A DNA stretch of 64,000 nucleotides from assembly GCF_009177065.1 (NCBI RefSeq), contig NZ_WEZF01000004.1, positions 186,001 through 250,000 on the forward strand, written 5' to 3'. Of this stretch, positions 41,591 through 50,365 are shown one piece after another. This DNA is from Tautonia marina (GTDB lineage: Bacteria; Planctomycetota; Planctomycetia; Isosphaerales; Isosphaeraceae). Under the pieces are notes generated by a model, which made no database searches, was not told the DNA's origin, and worked only from the letters and a program-made list of their open reading frames with translations. Numbering within the stretch: the stretch's first letter is position 1; every line of letters starts with the position of its first letter. Made by a program: the position numbers and the translations under genes.

Positions 41591-44242
41591 TCAATTGCTC
41601 CCATTGATGGGGGAGCCGGGACCGAGCAACGCGTTGAAGAAGGGGCGAAAGGAACCGTGCGGTTGCCCCCGGTGCTGCGCCGGAAATCCGAAAAGGACGA
41701 CTCGTCCCTTCCCAACCGGCCAATCGATCAGAGCAGCCTTACCTTCGAGAGACTCGGAACCGAGGAGCCAGCCACTTTCCAGCAGATCGGTCGATGCATA
41801 TCGACACATGATCGACGAGGACGTCGTCGCTCCATCGAGCAACTCAAACCCCTTTGAATTCGAGAAATAGATGGAGCCTCGAGAAGGCATCCCGGCAGTC
41901 AGATACGAACCGACCGCATTCGGGTCGTACTCGACTGCAAGGATCGAACCCGGGCAATAAAATTCGTTCGAGGAAATGTCGGCGAGTGCGTTTTTGATCG
42001 GAAGATCAAGGACCTCGATCGCGAACGCGGTGGAATCGTCCAGGCAGACCAGTCGGCCTCCGGATTCGACAAACTGGCGAAGCGACTTGACCCCTTCAGC
42101 CTCCAGACCTCCGACATACGCCGGTTCGGTTTGTTCGGGTCGAAACCCTTCCATCAAGATGCGGCGGCCGACAGATGGAATGATCAGCACGTCGAACCGG
42201 TCCTCCAACTCGCCGATGGAGAGATCTGCATTGTGAACCGTGAGATATGGAATCCCGAATCGCTCCAGGACAAGCCGAGTCCATCCCTCGTCCATGCTCG
42301 GAACCCAGGGCTGGTAGAGTGCAATTCTCGGAAGCGTCAGCCTGAGCCGGGGGATCTCCGACCGGTCATCCGGCTCGTTTGTTCGGGGATCGGCAACGTG
42401 CCAAGGATCAGTCACGGCGACGGCAACCGAGGAGCGCTGAGGAAGGACTGTTTCAAGGACTTGCCGAGCTTCGGCGGTCGCAGGGATCCGGAGGGTATGG
42501 GCCGGAAATTCCCGATCGCCGATCTCGAACGGCTCGGCAATCCGTTCGAGAGTCTGGCCGTTCGCCAACAGGGCGAACGCGACCGCAAGGTCATCGTTGG
42601 CCCGGTTGAGGAGGTAGAACGCATTTGCGGTCTGAGAGTCTCCGTCAATCCGCCCTCCCGTCGTCTTCACCTGAGCAACTGCCTCGGTCGAGGCCTCGAA
42701 CGGCTCCGCGATCGTGGCGACCTTGACCCCCATCTGCAGTGGGAGGGTCCAGCCCGCAACGTCGTAAGGACGCTCAGGACGTCCGTCGGGACCAACGCGA
42801 TCGGGATACTCCTGCCGTTCCATCATGTCTTTCAGGTGCGCCCGGTACGGTTGAGAGGCGAAGAAAATCCAGGAGTCGGCGGGATACGGAACTCCTCCAG
42901 CCTCGAAGGCCTCGGTCGCTCGATGGACTCGAATGCCGGTGGCATGGAGAATTTCGACCATGGTCGCGGCCGTTCCCGGATCGTGCTGGTCGGCAGGAAC
43001 CACCCAGGCAAAGGGTGGTCGCTCGGCTCCGGCTCGAATCTGGTCGAGCGCGATGGCCCGGTAGTTCGATTGGAACCAGTCTCCATAGCGAGCGGCCAGG
43101 GTCAGGAGAGCGCGGGCAGCGATCAGCTCGTACTCGACGATGTCGGCGATCCGCCACCATCCACCGGGCCAGGGATCGACAAAGGTCACCCTTGGCTCAT
43201 GGTCCGGGAAGCCTCGGCTGCCCCCTCTCAGATCGGATTTGCTCTGAAAGATTGGTGACGCAAGCTTCACACTGGCCGCCTCGGTGAGGATGCCGACCAT
43301 GTTATGGCGTTGGGGAACGGTTCGATTTCCTCCGTTCCACCAGTTGTCATACATTGAGTGAGTCGCGACCCCCTTTTTTCCTTCCTTTGCGAGGTCGGCA
43401 GCCATGTGAGCGCCAATCAGAAAGATCCCCTGGCTGATTCGGGGGTCGAGATTCGGGTTCACCGGATCGAAAAATGGCGGAACGAACAGCCGAGGCCCGG
43501 TCGATCCCATCTGATGAACGTCCCAGGTGATCGTCGGGAACCATTCCTCGTAGAGGAAGCGGGTCAAGACTCGTGTCTCGTCCAGGTTGAGCATGAACCA
43601 GTCGCGGTTGGTGTCGTGCCCGGCATACGGGTGATAGAGCCAGGGCATGCCGGAACCTTCCCAGGGGGTTCCTTTGGATCGCTCGTACCAGTCGTGAACG
43701 AGATCCACTCCATCCGGGTTCACCGAGGGAATGATCAGGATAATCGTTTCATCGAGAATCGCTCGGGTTGCGGCATCCTCACCAGTGGCCAGCTCATGCA
43801 AGAGGGAGCAGGCCATGAGGGTTGACGCGGTTTCCGAGGAGTGAATCGAACAGGTGATCAGGACGGTTGTCTTGCTCTGGGCGACCAATTCGGCAGCCTC
43901 CTCGTCCGACAGGTTCGGATCGGGGAGCGCAAGCTCGCGCTGGCTCGCCTTGTACCGATCGAGATCGGCGATCGTTTCCTCCGACGAGACCACGGCAGCC
44001 AGAAACGGTCGGCCCAGGGTCGATCGGCCAATCTCGACAACCTCAACTCGATCCGAGGCCGTGTCAACCTGGTGGAAGTAATCCACCACATCCGTCCAGG
44101 GGGCGAGTCGAAAATCGGCTCCGGGCTCGAATCCGAGCACCTGAGTCGGCTCCGGGACCGTTCGTTCCTGAGCCTCGATCGACGACCAGGCACCCATCGT
44201 CGCGAGTCCGATCACCACCGTCGCCAAACCGTTCCACCTCAT
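41591..44242 (-). CDS. Secreted M14 zinc carboxypeptidase with C-terminal GATase-like domain
   Basis: The 883-residue protein has a signal peptide (1-24, ending SSIEAQ). The M14 domain lies at about 45-380: zinc ligands His and Glu in CSIHSSETAS and a third His in TWDVHQMGS, with the catalytic Glu in MVGILTEAAS. A middle part of several hundred residues has no clear family. The last 200 residues (FGIPYLTVHNADLS, FDVLIIPSVGRR, SLRQFVESGGRLVCLDDS) form a class I glutamine-amidotransferase-like (ThuA/DJ-1-like) fold without a catalytic Cys that I can see. This fusion occurs in large secreted planctomycete peptidases. GAGAGGAAG precedes the ATG. Confidence 0.85.
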   Translation of the reverse strand: MRWNGLATVVIGLATMGAWSSIEAQERTVPEPTQVLGFEPGADFRLAPWTDVVDYFHQVDTASDRVEVVEIGRSTLGRPFLAAVVSSEETIADLDRYKASQRELALPDPNLSDEEAAELVAQSKTTVLITCSIHSSETASTLMACSLLHELATGEDAATRAILDETIILIIPSVNPDGVDLVHDWYERSKGTPWEGSGMPWLYHPYAGHDTNRDWFMLNLDETRVLTRFLYEEWFPTITWDVHQMGSTGPRLFVPPFFDPVNPNLDPRISQGIFLIGAHMAADLAKEGKKGVATHSMYDNWWNGGNRTVPQRHNMVGILTEAASVKLASPIFQSKSDLRGGSRGFPDHEPRVTFVDPWPGGWWRIADIVEYELIAARALLTLAARYGDWFQSNYRAIALDQIRAGAERPPFAWVVPADQHDPGTAATMVEILHATGIRVHRATEAFEAGGVPYPADSWIFFASQPYRAHLKDMMERQEYPDRVGPDGRPERPYDVAGWTLPLQMGVKVATIAEPFEASTEAVAQVKTTGGRIDGDSQTANAFYLLNRANDDLAVAFALLANGQTLERIAEPFEIGDREFPAHTLRIPATAEARQVLETVLPQRSSVAVAVTDPWHVADPRTNEPDDRSEIPRLRLTLPRIALYQPWVPSMDEGWTRLVLERFGIPYLTVHNADLSIGELEDRFDVLIIPSVGRRILMEGFRPEQTEPAYVGGLEAEGVKSLRQFVESGGRLVCLDDSTAFAIEVLDLPIKNALADISSNEFYCPGSILAVEYDPNAVGSYLTAGMPSRGSIYFSNSKGFELLDGATTSSSIMCRYASTDLLESGWLLGSESLEGKAALIDWPVGKGRVVLFGFPAQHRGQPHGSFRPFFNALLGPGSPINGSN

Positions 44243-44695
44243 GTGGGCTTCCTCTCTCGTTCAATCATGGTCTGAGCACTCAGAAGCGCATCCACATGAT
44301 CGGGCTTCCTCGGGGGCATTGCAACGGCTCGACCCAGGGGCAGAATTCATAAGAACCAATGGCTTTCGACACGATTGTCTTGGATCGGCTCTCAGGGCGG
44401 CACTCGCTAAAATGAAGATGCTCTTTTTTAAACAATTTCTAAATAATTTTAATTTTTGGATTTTGAGTCATTTATTGTGGTTTCCCCGGGAATTTGACCT
44501 GCCATACCTCCCGGTCGTATGATTTTCATGTGTGGTGCGATCACATCGAATAGGTTTCTCCTTGAACGAGCCTAACGGCTTCTTGAGTGCCGAATCTCCC
44601 TGACTCGGCATGGTGATTGAAGGCTTGGGGTCTGAGTTCGGTCTTACCCGTTCTGACCACATCATTCACGAGATGCACCGCAGGAGCGCCTCACC
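44243..44695. other. Divergent intergenic region with an AT-rich stretch
   Basis: Some 450 bases between divergent genes with no credible reading frame. Bases 44401-44480 are strikingly AT-rich for this genome (CTCTTTTTTAAACAATTTC and following). Further on, TGCCGA (44589-44594) pairs with TCGGCA (44606-44611) around an 11-base loop. Promoters for both the M14 peptidase and the aminotransferase probably lie here, but no clearly spaced -35/-10 pair was found. Confidence 0.4.
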
Positions 44696-46063
44696 ATGTC
44701 TTCCGAGGTCTCTCTCTCACGCAGTGACCCCAGGATTGTCACCGACCAGTTACCTGGACCGCGTGCAGCTGCCTGGATCGCGAGGGATGAGCTGGTGACC
44801 TCTCCCTCGTATACCCGGATGTACCCGCTGGTCGTCCGAAGGGCTCGAGGGGTGATGATCGAGGATCTGGACGGAAATCGCTTCCTCGACTTTACCGCAG
44901 GCATTGCCGTGACGAATGCGGGCCACTGTCATCCGCGGGTGGTAAAGGCGATCCGCGATCAAGCGCGGCATTTGATCCATATGTCGGGCACCGATTTTTT
45001 TTATCGCCCCCAGATTCGACTGGCGGAGACGCTCGCTCGCCTCGTCCCCGGTCCCGGTCCAAAACGTGTCTTTTTTGCTAACAGTGGGGCCGAGGCCATC
45101 GAAGCGGCCTTGAAACTGTCCCGATACCACACCGGTCGGCCTCGCGTCATTGCGTTTCGGGGAGCCTTTCACGGGAGAACCTACGGCGCGATGAGTCTCA
45201 CCGCGTCCAAGTCAATTCAGCGAAGGGGTTTCTCCCCCCTCGTTCCCGAAATTCATCATGCCTGTTACGGCGATCTTGGCAGTCTTCGATCCTTGTTTCG
45301 CACCACCTGCCCTCCGGAGGAAACAGCCGCGATTTTTGTCGAGCCGATTCAGGGTGAGGGGGGATACATTGTTCCTCCGGACGACTTTCTCGCCGGGCTG
45401 CGGTCACTCTGCGATGAACACGGGATTTTGCTCGTGCTCGATGAGATCCAATCAGGTATGGGACGGACGGGGCGAATGCTCGCGTCCGAACACTGGGGAG
45501 TCCGAGGCGATATTGTTTGTCTGGCCAAGGGGCTTGCAAACGGCTTGCCGCTGGGGGCCATCGTGGCTTCGGAGGCAATCATGGATTGGGTCCCTGGAAG
45601 TCACGCAAGCACGTTCGGGGGAAATCCAATCGCCTGTTCAGCAGCCCTGGCCACGCTTCAGTTGATCGAACATCGCTATGCTCAGAATGCTCAGAAGCGG
45701 GGAGAGGAACTGGCGGCCGGGCTGAGAGAGTTGGCCAAGTTCCACCCCTGTGTTGTCGATGTTCGAGGCAAAGGCTTGATGATTGGCATGGAAATCGGCT
45801 CTCCCTTAGGTCCCAATCCTGAGTTCCGCGATCGCATCATTCTGGAAGCCTTCCATCGTGGCTTGTTACTCTTACCGTGCGGACCAAGCACGATTCGATT
45901 CTGTCCGCCACTGTGTTTGACCGCCAGGCATGTCGAGATCGGACTCGAATTGCTTCGTTCTGCCATGTCAGCGTTATGCGGTGACTGTCCGTGCTCTCCT
46001 CGACGACCCGATGTCGCTCACGTTTCCGTCGGCCAGCATCTGCCCTCTGATGAGGCTTCCTGA
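44696..46063 (+). CDS. Class III PLP aminotransferase (acetylornithine/GABA type)
   Basis: The 455-residue PLP enzyme belongs to the ornithine/GABA aminotransferase family. It begins with GPRAAAWIARDELVTSPSYTR, a start like that of archaeal-type acetylornithine/lysine or GABA aminotransferases. It has NSGAEAIEAALKLSRYHTGR (phosphate loop), FRGAFHGRTYGAMSLT, the Walker-like DEIQSGMGRTGRM with the PLP-pairing Asp, and the Schiff-base Lys in CLAKGLANGLPLGAI. The donor and acceptor cannot be decided from sequence. AGGAG lies 10 bases before the ATG. The last 30 residues (CPCSPRRPDV onward) are an extra tail. Confidence 0.88.
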   Translation: MSSEVSLSRSDPRIVTDQLPGPRAAAWIARDELVTSPSYTRMYPLVVRRARGVMIEDLDGNRFLDFTAGIAVTNAGHCHPRVVKAIRDQARHLIHMSGTDFFYRPQIRLAETLARLVPGPGPKRVFFANSGAEAIEAALKLSRYHTGRPRVIAFRGAFHGRTYGAMSLTASKSIQRRGFSPLVPEIHHACYGDLGSLRSLFRTTCPPEETAAIFVEPIQGEGGYIVPPDDFLAGLRSLCDEHGILLVLDEIQSGMGRTGRMLASEHWGVRGDIVCLAKGLANGLPLGAIVASEAIMDWVPGSHASTFGGNPIACSAALATLQLIEHRYAQNAQKRGEELAAGLRELAKFHPCVVDVRGKGLMIGMEIGSPLGPNPEFRDRIILEAFHRGLLLLPCGPSTIRFCPPLCLTARHVEIGLELLRSAMSALCGDCPCSPRRPDVAHVSVGQHLPSDEAS

Positions 46064-46108
46064 TCCGTCCGACCTACCCTTGATCCGTCAGATCTCCGAG
46101 TCCTTCTC

Positions 46109-47527
46109 ATGTCGACCTCGTCGCAATTGTCCACGTCCCGAACCTTCGACTGGCAACGCTGGCCAGAAACCGAGCAATTTCTTGGTAAGGCCGTGTGCTC
46201 GGCACTGGGAGGCAACTCGTTTGCTTCGGAGTTGGATCGGCGGATGGCAGCCGAGACGAGTACTCGAATCACGGACTGGATCGATCATCTGGTGCTGAAC
46301 GAACAGCCTGGGCTGGTCGAGGAACTCGGGCGATTGGGATACGAGCGTACTCCCGAACCTTACGGAGTGAATGCTCCGACCTTTCGTCACTCGGGAGGCC
46401 AGTTTCCCGCGCTTGCAGTCTGCCCATCGCCTGCGGGAGGACCTCAGGTTGCCTCACTGGTGCTGAAGGTCGAGTCAATCGCCTCGTTCAGTCAGGCGAA
46501 TCAACTGGGGCTGAAAATCATCGGTTATCCCATCGGGCCGTACCGATTCGCCAAGATCGACGTGATGGGAGCCGAGACATCCTTGATCGTGGTGGAGCGT
46601 CGGGGGTATCTGGGCTTCGAACCCTTTCCAAGCTCCTGGGCACGCGCCGGACGGATGGCACCTCATTCGACCCGCGATGCTCTGGCAGCCCGAGAACTCT
46701 GGCAGTCTCGACAACGACACTTCTCGGATGATGCTGAAGGGTTCGACGTGACCGACGAGGTGCTTGGGCAAGTTCTTGAGCGGGCGGGTTCGGTTGATCT
46801 TACGTGTCACCTCGTGTTCGAGGTCGAACGCGATTACTGGGAATCTCGGAACACAGCGGCCAGAGTCCAGAAGCGTCGGCAGGAGCGGCTCGGACTCGGC
46901 TGGGCCAATCACGACCACCACACCTTTCGGTGCTCCCGACAATTCTTTCCCAGGGCCATCAGCATTTTCGAACGACTGGGTTTTTCCCTCCGAGAATCGT
47001 TCCACGCTGGCAAGGACGCCGGATGGGGAGCACAGGTTCTGGAACATCCCACGTCCGGAATCGTCATTTTCGCGGACCTCGACCTCGCTCCCGAGGAGGC
47101 CGACGAGGACTTCGCCCACAAGGCCCTGCCCGCCCTTCCCCGGCCCAACACCGTGGGCCTTTGGGTTGGATTGCACGGTGAGTCGCTGCTGGACGCTGGA
47201 ATGCATCATCTGGAAGCTCAATTCGATTTCGATGCGCTCCGAACTGCCTTGCAAAACGAAGCCGGCATCGAAACGATGAAACCCTTCAGCGATTTTCCCT
47301 TCCTTCGCCAGGCCTTCACGCAGGGGGAGCGTTGGACAGTGCAACCCCATCGTGTCAACCGCTTGCGAGAACTCGGTTGGATCGATGACGAGCAACATGC
47401 CCGGTTCCTCTCTGAAGGAGCCATTGGCAGCCACCTTGAAAACCTGCAACGACGCGAAGGGTTCAAGGGGTTTAATCAGCAAGCCGTCAGTGCGATCATT
47501 GCGGAGACGGACCCTCGACGGCACTGA
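46109..47527 (+). CDS. Conserved hypothetical protein
   Basis: The 472-residue protein is not recognised. It has no signal peptide, no membrane helix and no familiar motif, and reads as a soluble globular protein with strands such as LIVVERRGYLGFEPFPSSW and a His-rich point (ANHDHHTFRCSR). I preferred this strand because the composition is protein-like throughout; the opposite-strand frame of 399 residues is a shadow. It starts 45 bases after the aminotransferase and may share its transcript. Confidence 0.7.
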   Translation: MSTSSQLSTSRTFDWQRWPETEQFLGKAVCSALGGNSFASELDRRMAAETSTRITDWIDHLVLNEQPGLVEELGRLGYERTPEPYGVNAPTFRHSGGQFPALAVCPSPAGGPQVASLVLKVESIASFSQANQLGLKIIGYPIGPYRFAKIDVMGAETSLIVVERRGYLGFEPFPSSWARAGRMAPHSTRDALAARELWQSRQRHFSDDAEGFDVTDEVLGQVLERAGSVDLTCHLVFEVERDYWESRNTAARVQKRRQERLGLGWANHDHHTFRCSRQFFPRAISIFERLGFSLRESFHAGKDAGWGAQVLEHPTSGIVIFADLDLAPEEADEDFAHKALPALPRPNTVGLWVGLHGESLLDAGMHHLEAQFDFDALRTALQNEAGIETMKPFSDFPFLRQAFTQGERWTVQPHRVNRLRELGWIDDEQHARFLSEGAIGSHLENLQRREGFKGFNQQAVSAIIAETDPRRH

Positions 47528-47697
47528 GTGTTCCGAGCCTCTTGCCTGACTCCACGGTCGGCTCGTGTTAGAATCCCTCTGGGAACCTCTGCAGGCTCCC
47601 GGGCGTCGAAGGCGTGAGGCCTTCCCGGCCACCGATCTCACCGGCCCGTCCTGCCAGGAACGGTCTGAATCCACGTCTCCATCAAGGTTTGTGAATC

Positions 47698-49131
47698 ATG
47701 ATCGATGCGATCGCACCGGCTTGGGCGCGGAACCTCAGCCAAGGGCTCGCGTTGCTTCTGGTCGTGGGAGGACTCGGGTTGCTCCCGCCGTTGTCGGCCA
47801 GGGCGCAGCAAGAGGACGACCAGACCAATGGCGAAGCCAATCAGGAAGCGCCGGCCGACGGCGAGTTGACTCCCGAAAAGCAAGATGAGCAAGAGGTTCT
47901 TGCGGATTCGATTTTCGTTGATCCCGTCGCCGCGTCGATCATGCGGGGCCGGTATGATCAGTTGCATTCGAGCGTCCTCGTTCCTCCGAATACCGACCGG
48001 ACCATCATCCAGATGGCTCAGGGAGCTTCCAGACTCGACGCGGGCTTGATCGATCGCTTCATCAAGTACGCAGCGCGTCAGTTGACCGATCACGACAACA
48101 TCGACGCGGTCGCGTCTGGCGGTCAACAAAGCCGCATCCAGTCCATCCAGGATGCGGGAAAGTACCTCATGCTTCCCTATAGCGAGATTCCGAAGAATCA
48201 GCAGGATCGACGGTTCTATCAGGAGTTCAACGCTCGACTTCTCGGGGTCGCTCCCGACTTGCTCAAGAATCATCTCTATGCCCGCGTTCAGGTCATGCAA
48301 GCCCTGAGCCGCATGGGTGATCCGGCGGCGGTGAACCTCTTGATCGCACAACTTCGGGATCCCGAACAGCCCCTGATTGTCAAGCAACTGGCTGCGGAGG
48401 GAATCCGTCGCGTGGCCGTGGAAGCTGGTGATTCGCTCTCCACCGCCGACCGGGAAACCGCGGCGAATGCCCTGGTCGAATTTCTTCGTGATAACCCTGA
48501 TGCCTACTGGTTGTCCCATGCTCGAGCCCTTCAGGCCCTCGGGACCCTTCGTCGGATCTCCGGCGTCGAGAACCGCGACCAGGCAGTCTTCGCGAACGAA
48601 TTGCTCGCAGTCCTAAGTTCAGAAGACCGACGTCCGGAGAGTCGAGCCTGGGCAGCCTGGGCGCTCGGTATGCTGGAAGTGCCGCCGAACTACCCCCAGC
48701 TGAATTTCTCTCTGGCGGCCTATCAGATTGGCTCTCTTGCGGTTGAGATCGGCCAAAGAATCGTTGACTTGAGCGACCCCCGGGAACTCGAGGCTTACAA
48801 TCCGGAACGCGTGAAGTACCTGACGGCTCTGATCGTCGCACCGGTCTTCTCGTCGCTCGATGGAGCCCCTGAACTTCGCGGATCGGGATTACGCAACACC
48901 CGAGGGCTTGGTCCTCATCAACAATACGTCGTTCGAGTCCACCAATTGATCCGCCAGCTTGCGGTCTCCTCCGTGGAACTTACAAACGCCCGAGGAGCGC
49001 AGATCATTGCGGCTCGCGATCGCGTAATTGGCAGACTCAACGAACTACGTACGTTCTTGAACGAGAATCGGCCCGAAGATGGGACCTTCATCGCGGGAGG
49101 TCAGGAATTCGCACTTCAGGACGCTTCTTGA
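47698..49131 (+). CDS. Secreted HEAT-repeat protein
   Basis: The 477-residue protein has a signal peptide (residues 10-36, ending SARAQ) and an acidic, Gln/Glu-rich linker to about 70. A HEAT/armadillo-type solenoid follows, with repeats such as ALSRMGDPAAVNLLIAQLRD, LAAEGIRRVAVEAG and ARALQALGTLRRISG. Helix-helix repeats continue to about residue 380. Such proteins act as extracytoplasmic binding scaffolds; the partner is unknown. The stop at 49131 is 13 bases before the GXGXG gene ATG, so the two may be co-transcribed. Confidence 0.8.
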   Translation: MIDAIAPAWARNLSQGLALLLVVGGLGLLPPLSARAQQEDDQTNGEANQEAPADGELTPEKQDEQEVLADSIFVDPVAASIMRGRYDQLHSSVLVPPNTDRTIIQMAQGASRLDAGLIDRFIKYAARQLTDHDNIDAVASGGQQSRIQSIQDAGKYLMLPYSEIPKNQQDRRFYQEFNARLLGVAPDLLKNHLYARVQVMQALSRMGDPAAVNLLIAQLRDPEQPLIVKQLAAEGIRRVAVEAGDSLSTADRETAANALVEFLRDNPDAYWLSHARALQALGTLRRISGVENRDQAVFANELLAVLSSEDRRPESRAWAAWALGMLEVPPNYPQLNFSLAAYQIGSLAVEIGQRIVDLSDPRELEAYNPERVKYLTALIVAPVFSSLDGAPELRGSGLRNTRGLGPHQQYVVRVHQLIRQLAVSSVELTNARGAQIIAARDRVIGRLNELRTFLNENRPEDGTFIAGGQEFALQDAS

Positions 49132-49144
49132 CCGTGAGCGGACG

Positions 49145-49804
49145 ATGAACCAGCCGCCCTCGGCGTTCGAAATTCCCGTGGCGCTGGTCCGAGACTACCA
49201 GCAGATTAACCGGGAATTGATCCTGGCCCTCGATTCCGGTCATCGGGTCATCCGCCTGACCGAGGTCGAGGGCCAGCGTTTGCTCGCATCCGGACTTCGA
49301 GGCTCCTGGTCCGCTGTGATCGAGGTGCTTGGAAATGCCGGTCCCGAGCTGGCTGCCGAACTTGATGCTCCCGGAGTCACCATCCTCTGCCGTGGGTCTG
49401 TCGCCGATGGTGCCGGTCGCGGCCTTCGCTCGGGTCGCCTGGCAATTGCGGAGCGATCGGGTGATGCCCTTGGTGCAGGGATGGCAGGCGGCTCGATCGT
49501 TGTCCGGGGCACAACGGGGCATCGCGCCGGTCTGCGGCAGCGTGGAGGCTCGCTTGTCCTCCTGGGCCCTGCGGGTCGCTTGCTGGCCGATCGTCAATCC
49601 GGTGGCTTACTCTTCGCCGAGAAAGAACTCATCACCGCGGCCACAGGTCGAGGTCGCTCCCAAGGGCGATTGGTCCCCCTGCCCCATCCTGACTCAGAGT
49701 TCGATCAGCTTCCCCGAAAGGATGCGAACGCACTGGCGAGCGTCCTGCAAGGACTTCCCCAGCCATTTGATTCAAGTCTTCAACCCGATCCCTCGGTGGA
49801 TTGA
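49145..49804 (+). CDS. GXGXG beta-helix protein (FwdC/GltB C-terminal type)
   Basis: The 219-residue protein has a repeating pattern of Gly in the second half: DGAGRGLRSGRLAIAERSGDALG, then GMAGGSIVVRGTTGHRAGLRQRGGSLVL. This is the GXGXG right-handed beta-helix found in the C-terminal domain of glutamate synthase and in formylmethanofuran dehydrogenase subunit C (FwdC/FhcC). Here it stands alone. Planctomycetes do carry C1-transfer genes, but none is adjacent, so an FhcC role is only a possibility. The ATG at 49145 is taken over an earlier in-frame start at 49079 inside the previous gene. Confidence 0.72.
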   Translation: MNQPPSAFEIPVALVRDYQQINRELILALDSGHRVIRLTEVEGQRLLASGLRGSWSAVIEVLGNAGPELAAELDAPGVTILCRGSVADGAGRGLRSGRLAIAERSGDALGAGMAGGSIVVRGTTGHRAGLRQRGGSLVLLGPAGRLLADRQSGGLLFAEKELITAATGRGRSQGRLVPLPHPDSEFDQLPRKDANALASVLQGLPQPFDSSLQPDPSVD

Positions 49805-49887
49805 CCGGCGTTGCACTGCGGTCGAGATCGGTTGCTCGGAATGAACTCGAGCGTTTCTGCTTCCAAGACGAGAGCCAGGAGAACTCC

Positions 49888-50313
49888 TTGAAGCCTGATC
49901 GAGCCAAGTCCCGAAGATGGGTATGTGGCTGGTTTCTGGCCATTCCCCTTGTCGCTACCGGATGTGCCGAGGAGTGGGGTCCGGATTGGATTCCTGGGGC
50001 CGAGGTCTCGGGACGGATTCATCGCTCGGGTCAACCCTTAACCCAAGGATGGCTGGAATTCCTGCCGGTTGATGGAACGATCGGTCAGTTGCGATCGGTT
50101 CCGATCAACCCGGACGGGACGTTTCTGACGAATGGGGTAGCACCCGGCTCTGTCGCGATTCGAGTCGTGGGTGCCGACCTTTCTGGTTCCGAATACTCCC
50201 TGTTTAGCCAGATCTACGTGATTCGTCGAGAAGTTCGAGACGCCCAGGCAAATAAGCTCGACATTGATCTGGAGCAGGAGCGACAGCGAGTGGCTTCAGA
50301 ACTCTCAGGCTGA
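49888..50313 (+). CDS. Small lipoprotein, carboxypeptidase-regulatory-like fold
   Basis: The 141-residue protein starts at TTG 49888. AGGAG at 49877-49881 lies 6 bases before the TTG. Next come basic residues (KPDRAKSRRW), a hydrophobic stretch and a lipobox, VATGC, near residue 24. The mature part has GAEVSGRIHRSGQPLTQGWLE and GTFLTNGVAPGSVAIRVVG, the small beta-sandwich pattern of transthyretin/carboxypeptidase-regulatory-like lipoproteins that are common in planctomycetes. An upstream in-frame start at 49801 gives residues without signal-peptide character. Function unknown. Confidence 0.75.
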   Translation: MKPDRAKSRRWVCGWFLAIPLVATGCAEEWGPDWIPGAEVSGRIHRSGQPLTQGWLEFLPVDGTIGQLRSVPINPDGTFLTNGVAPGSVAIRVVGADLSGSEYSLFSQIYVIRREVRDAQANKLDIDLEQERQRVASELSG

Positions 50314-50365
50314 CAGAACCGACCGACGCGGTGCGCACATCATCAGGGGAAGGGAGACGCGTTCG

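Noticed and set aside
46475-47674. Minus-strand frame of 399 residues opposite the hypothetical protein at 46109
   Set aside because: The plus-strand frame has better composition and lies in line with its neighbours.
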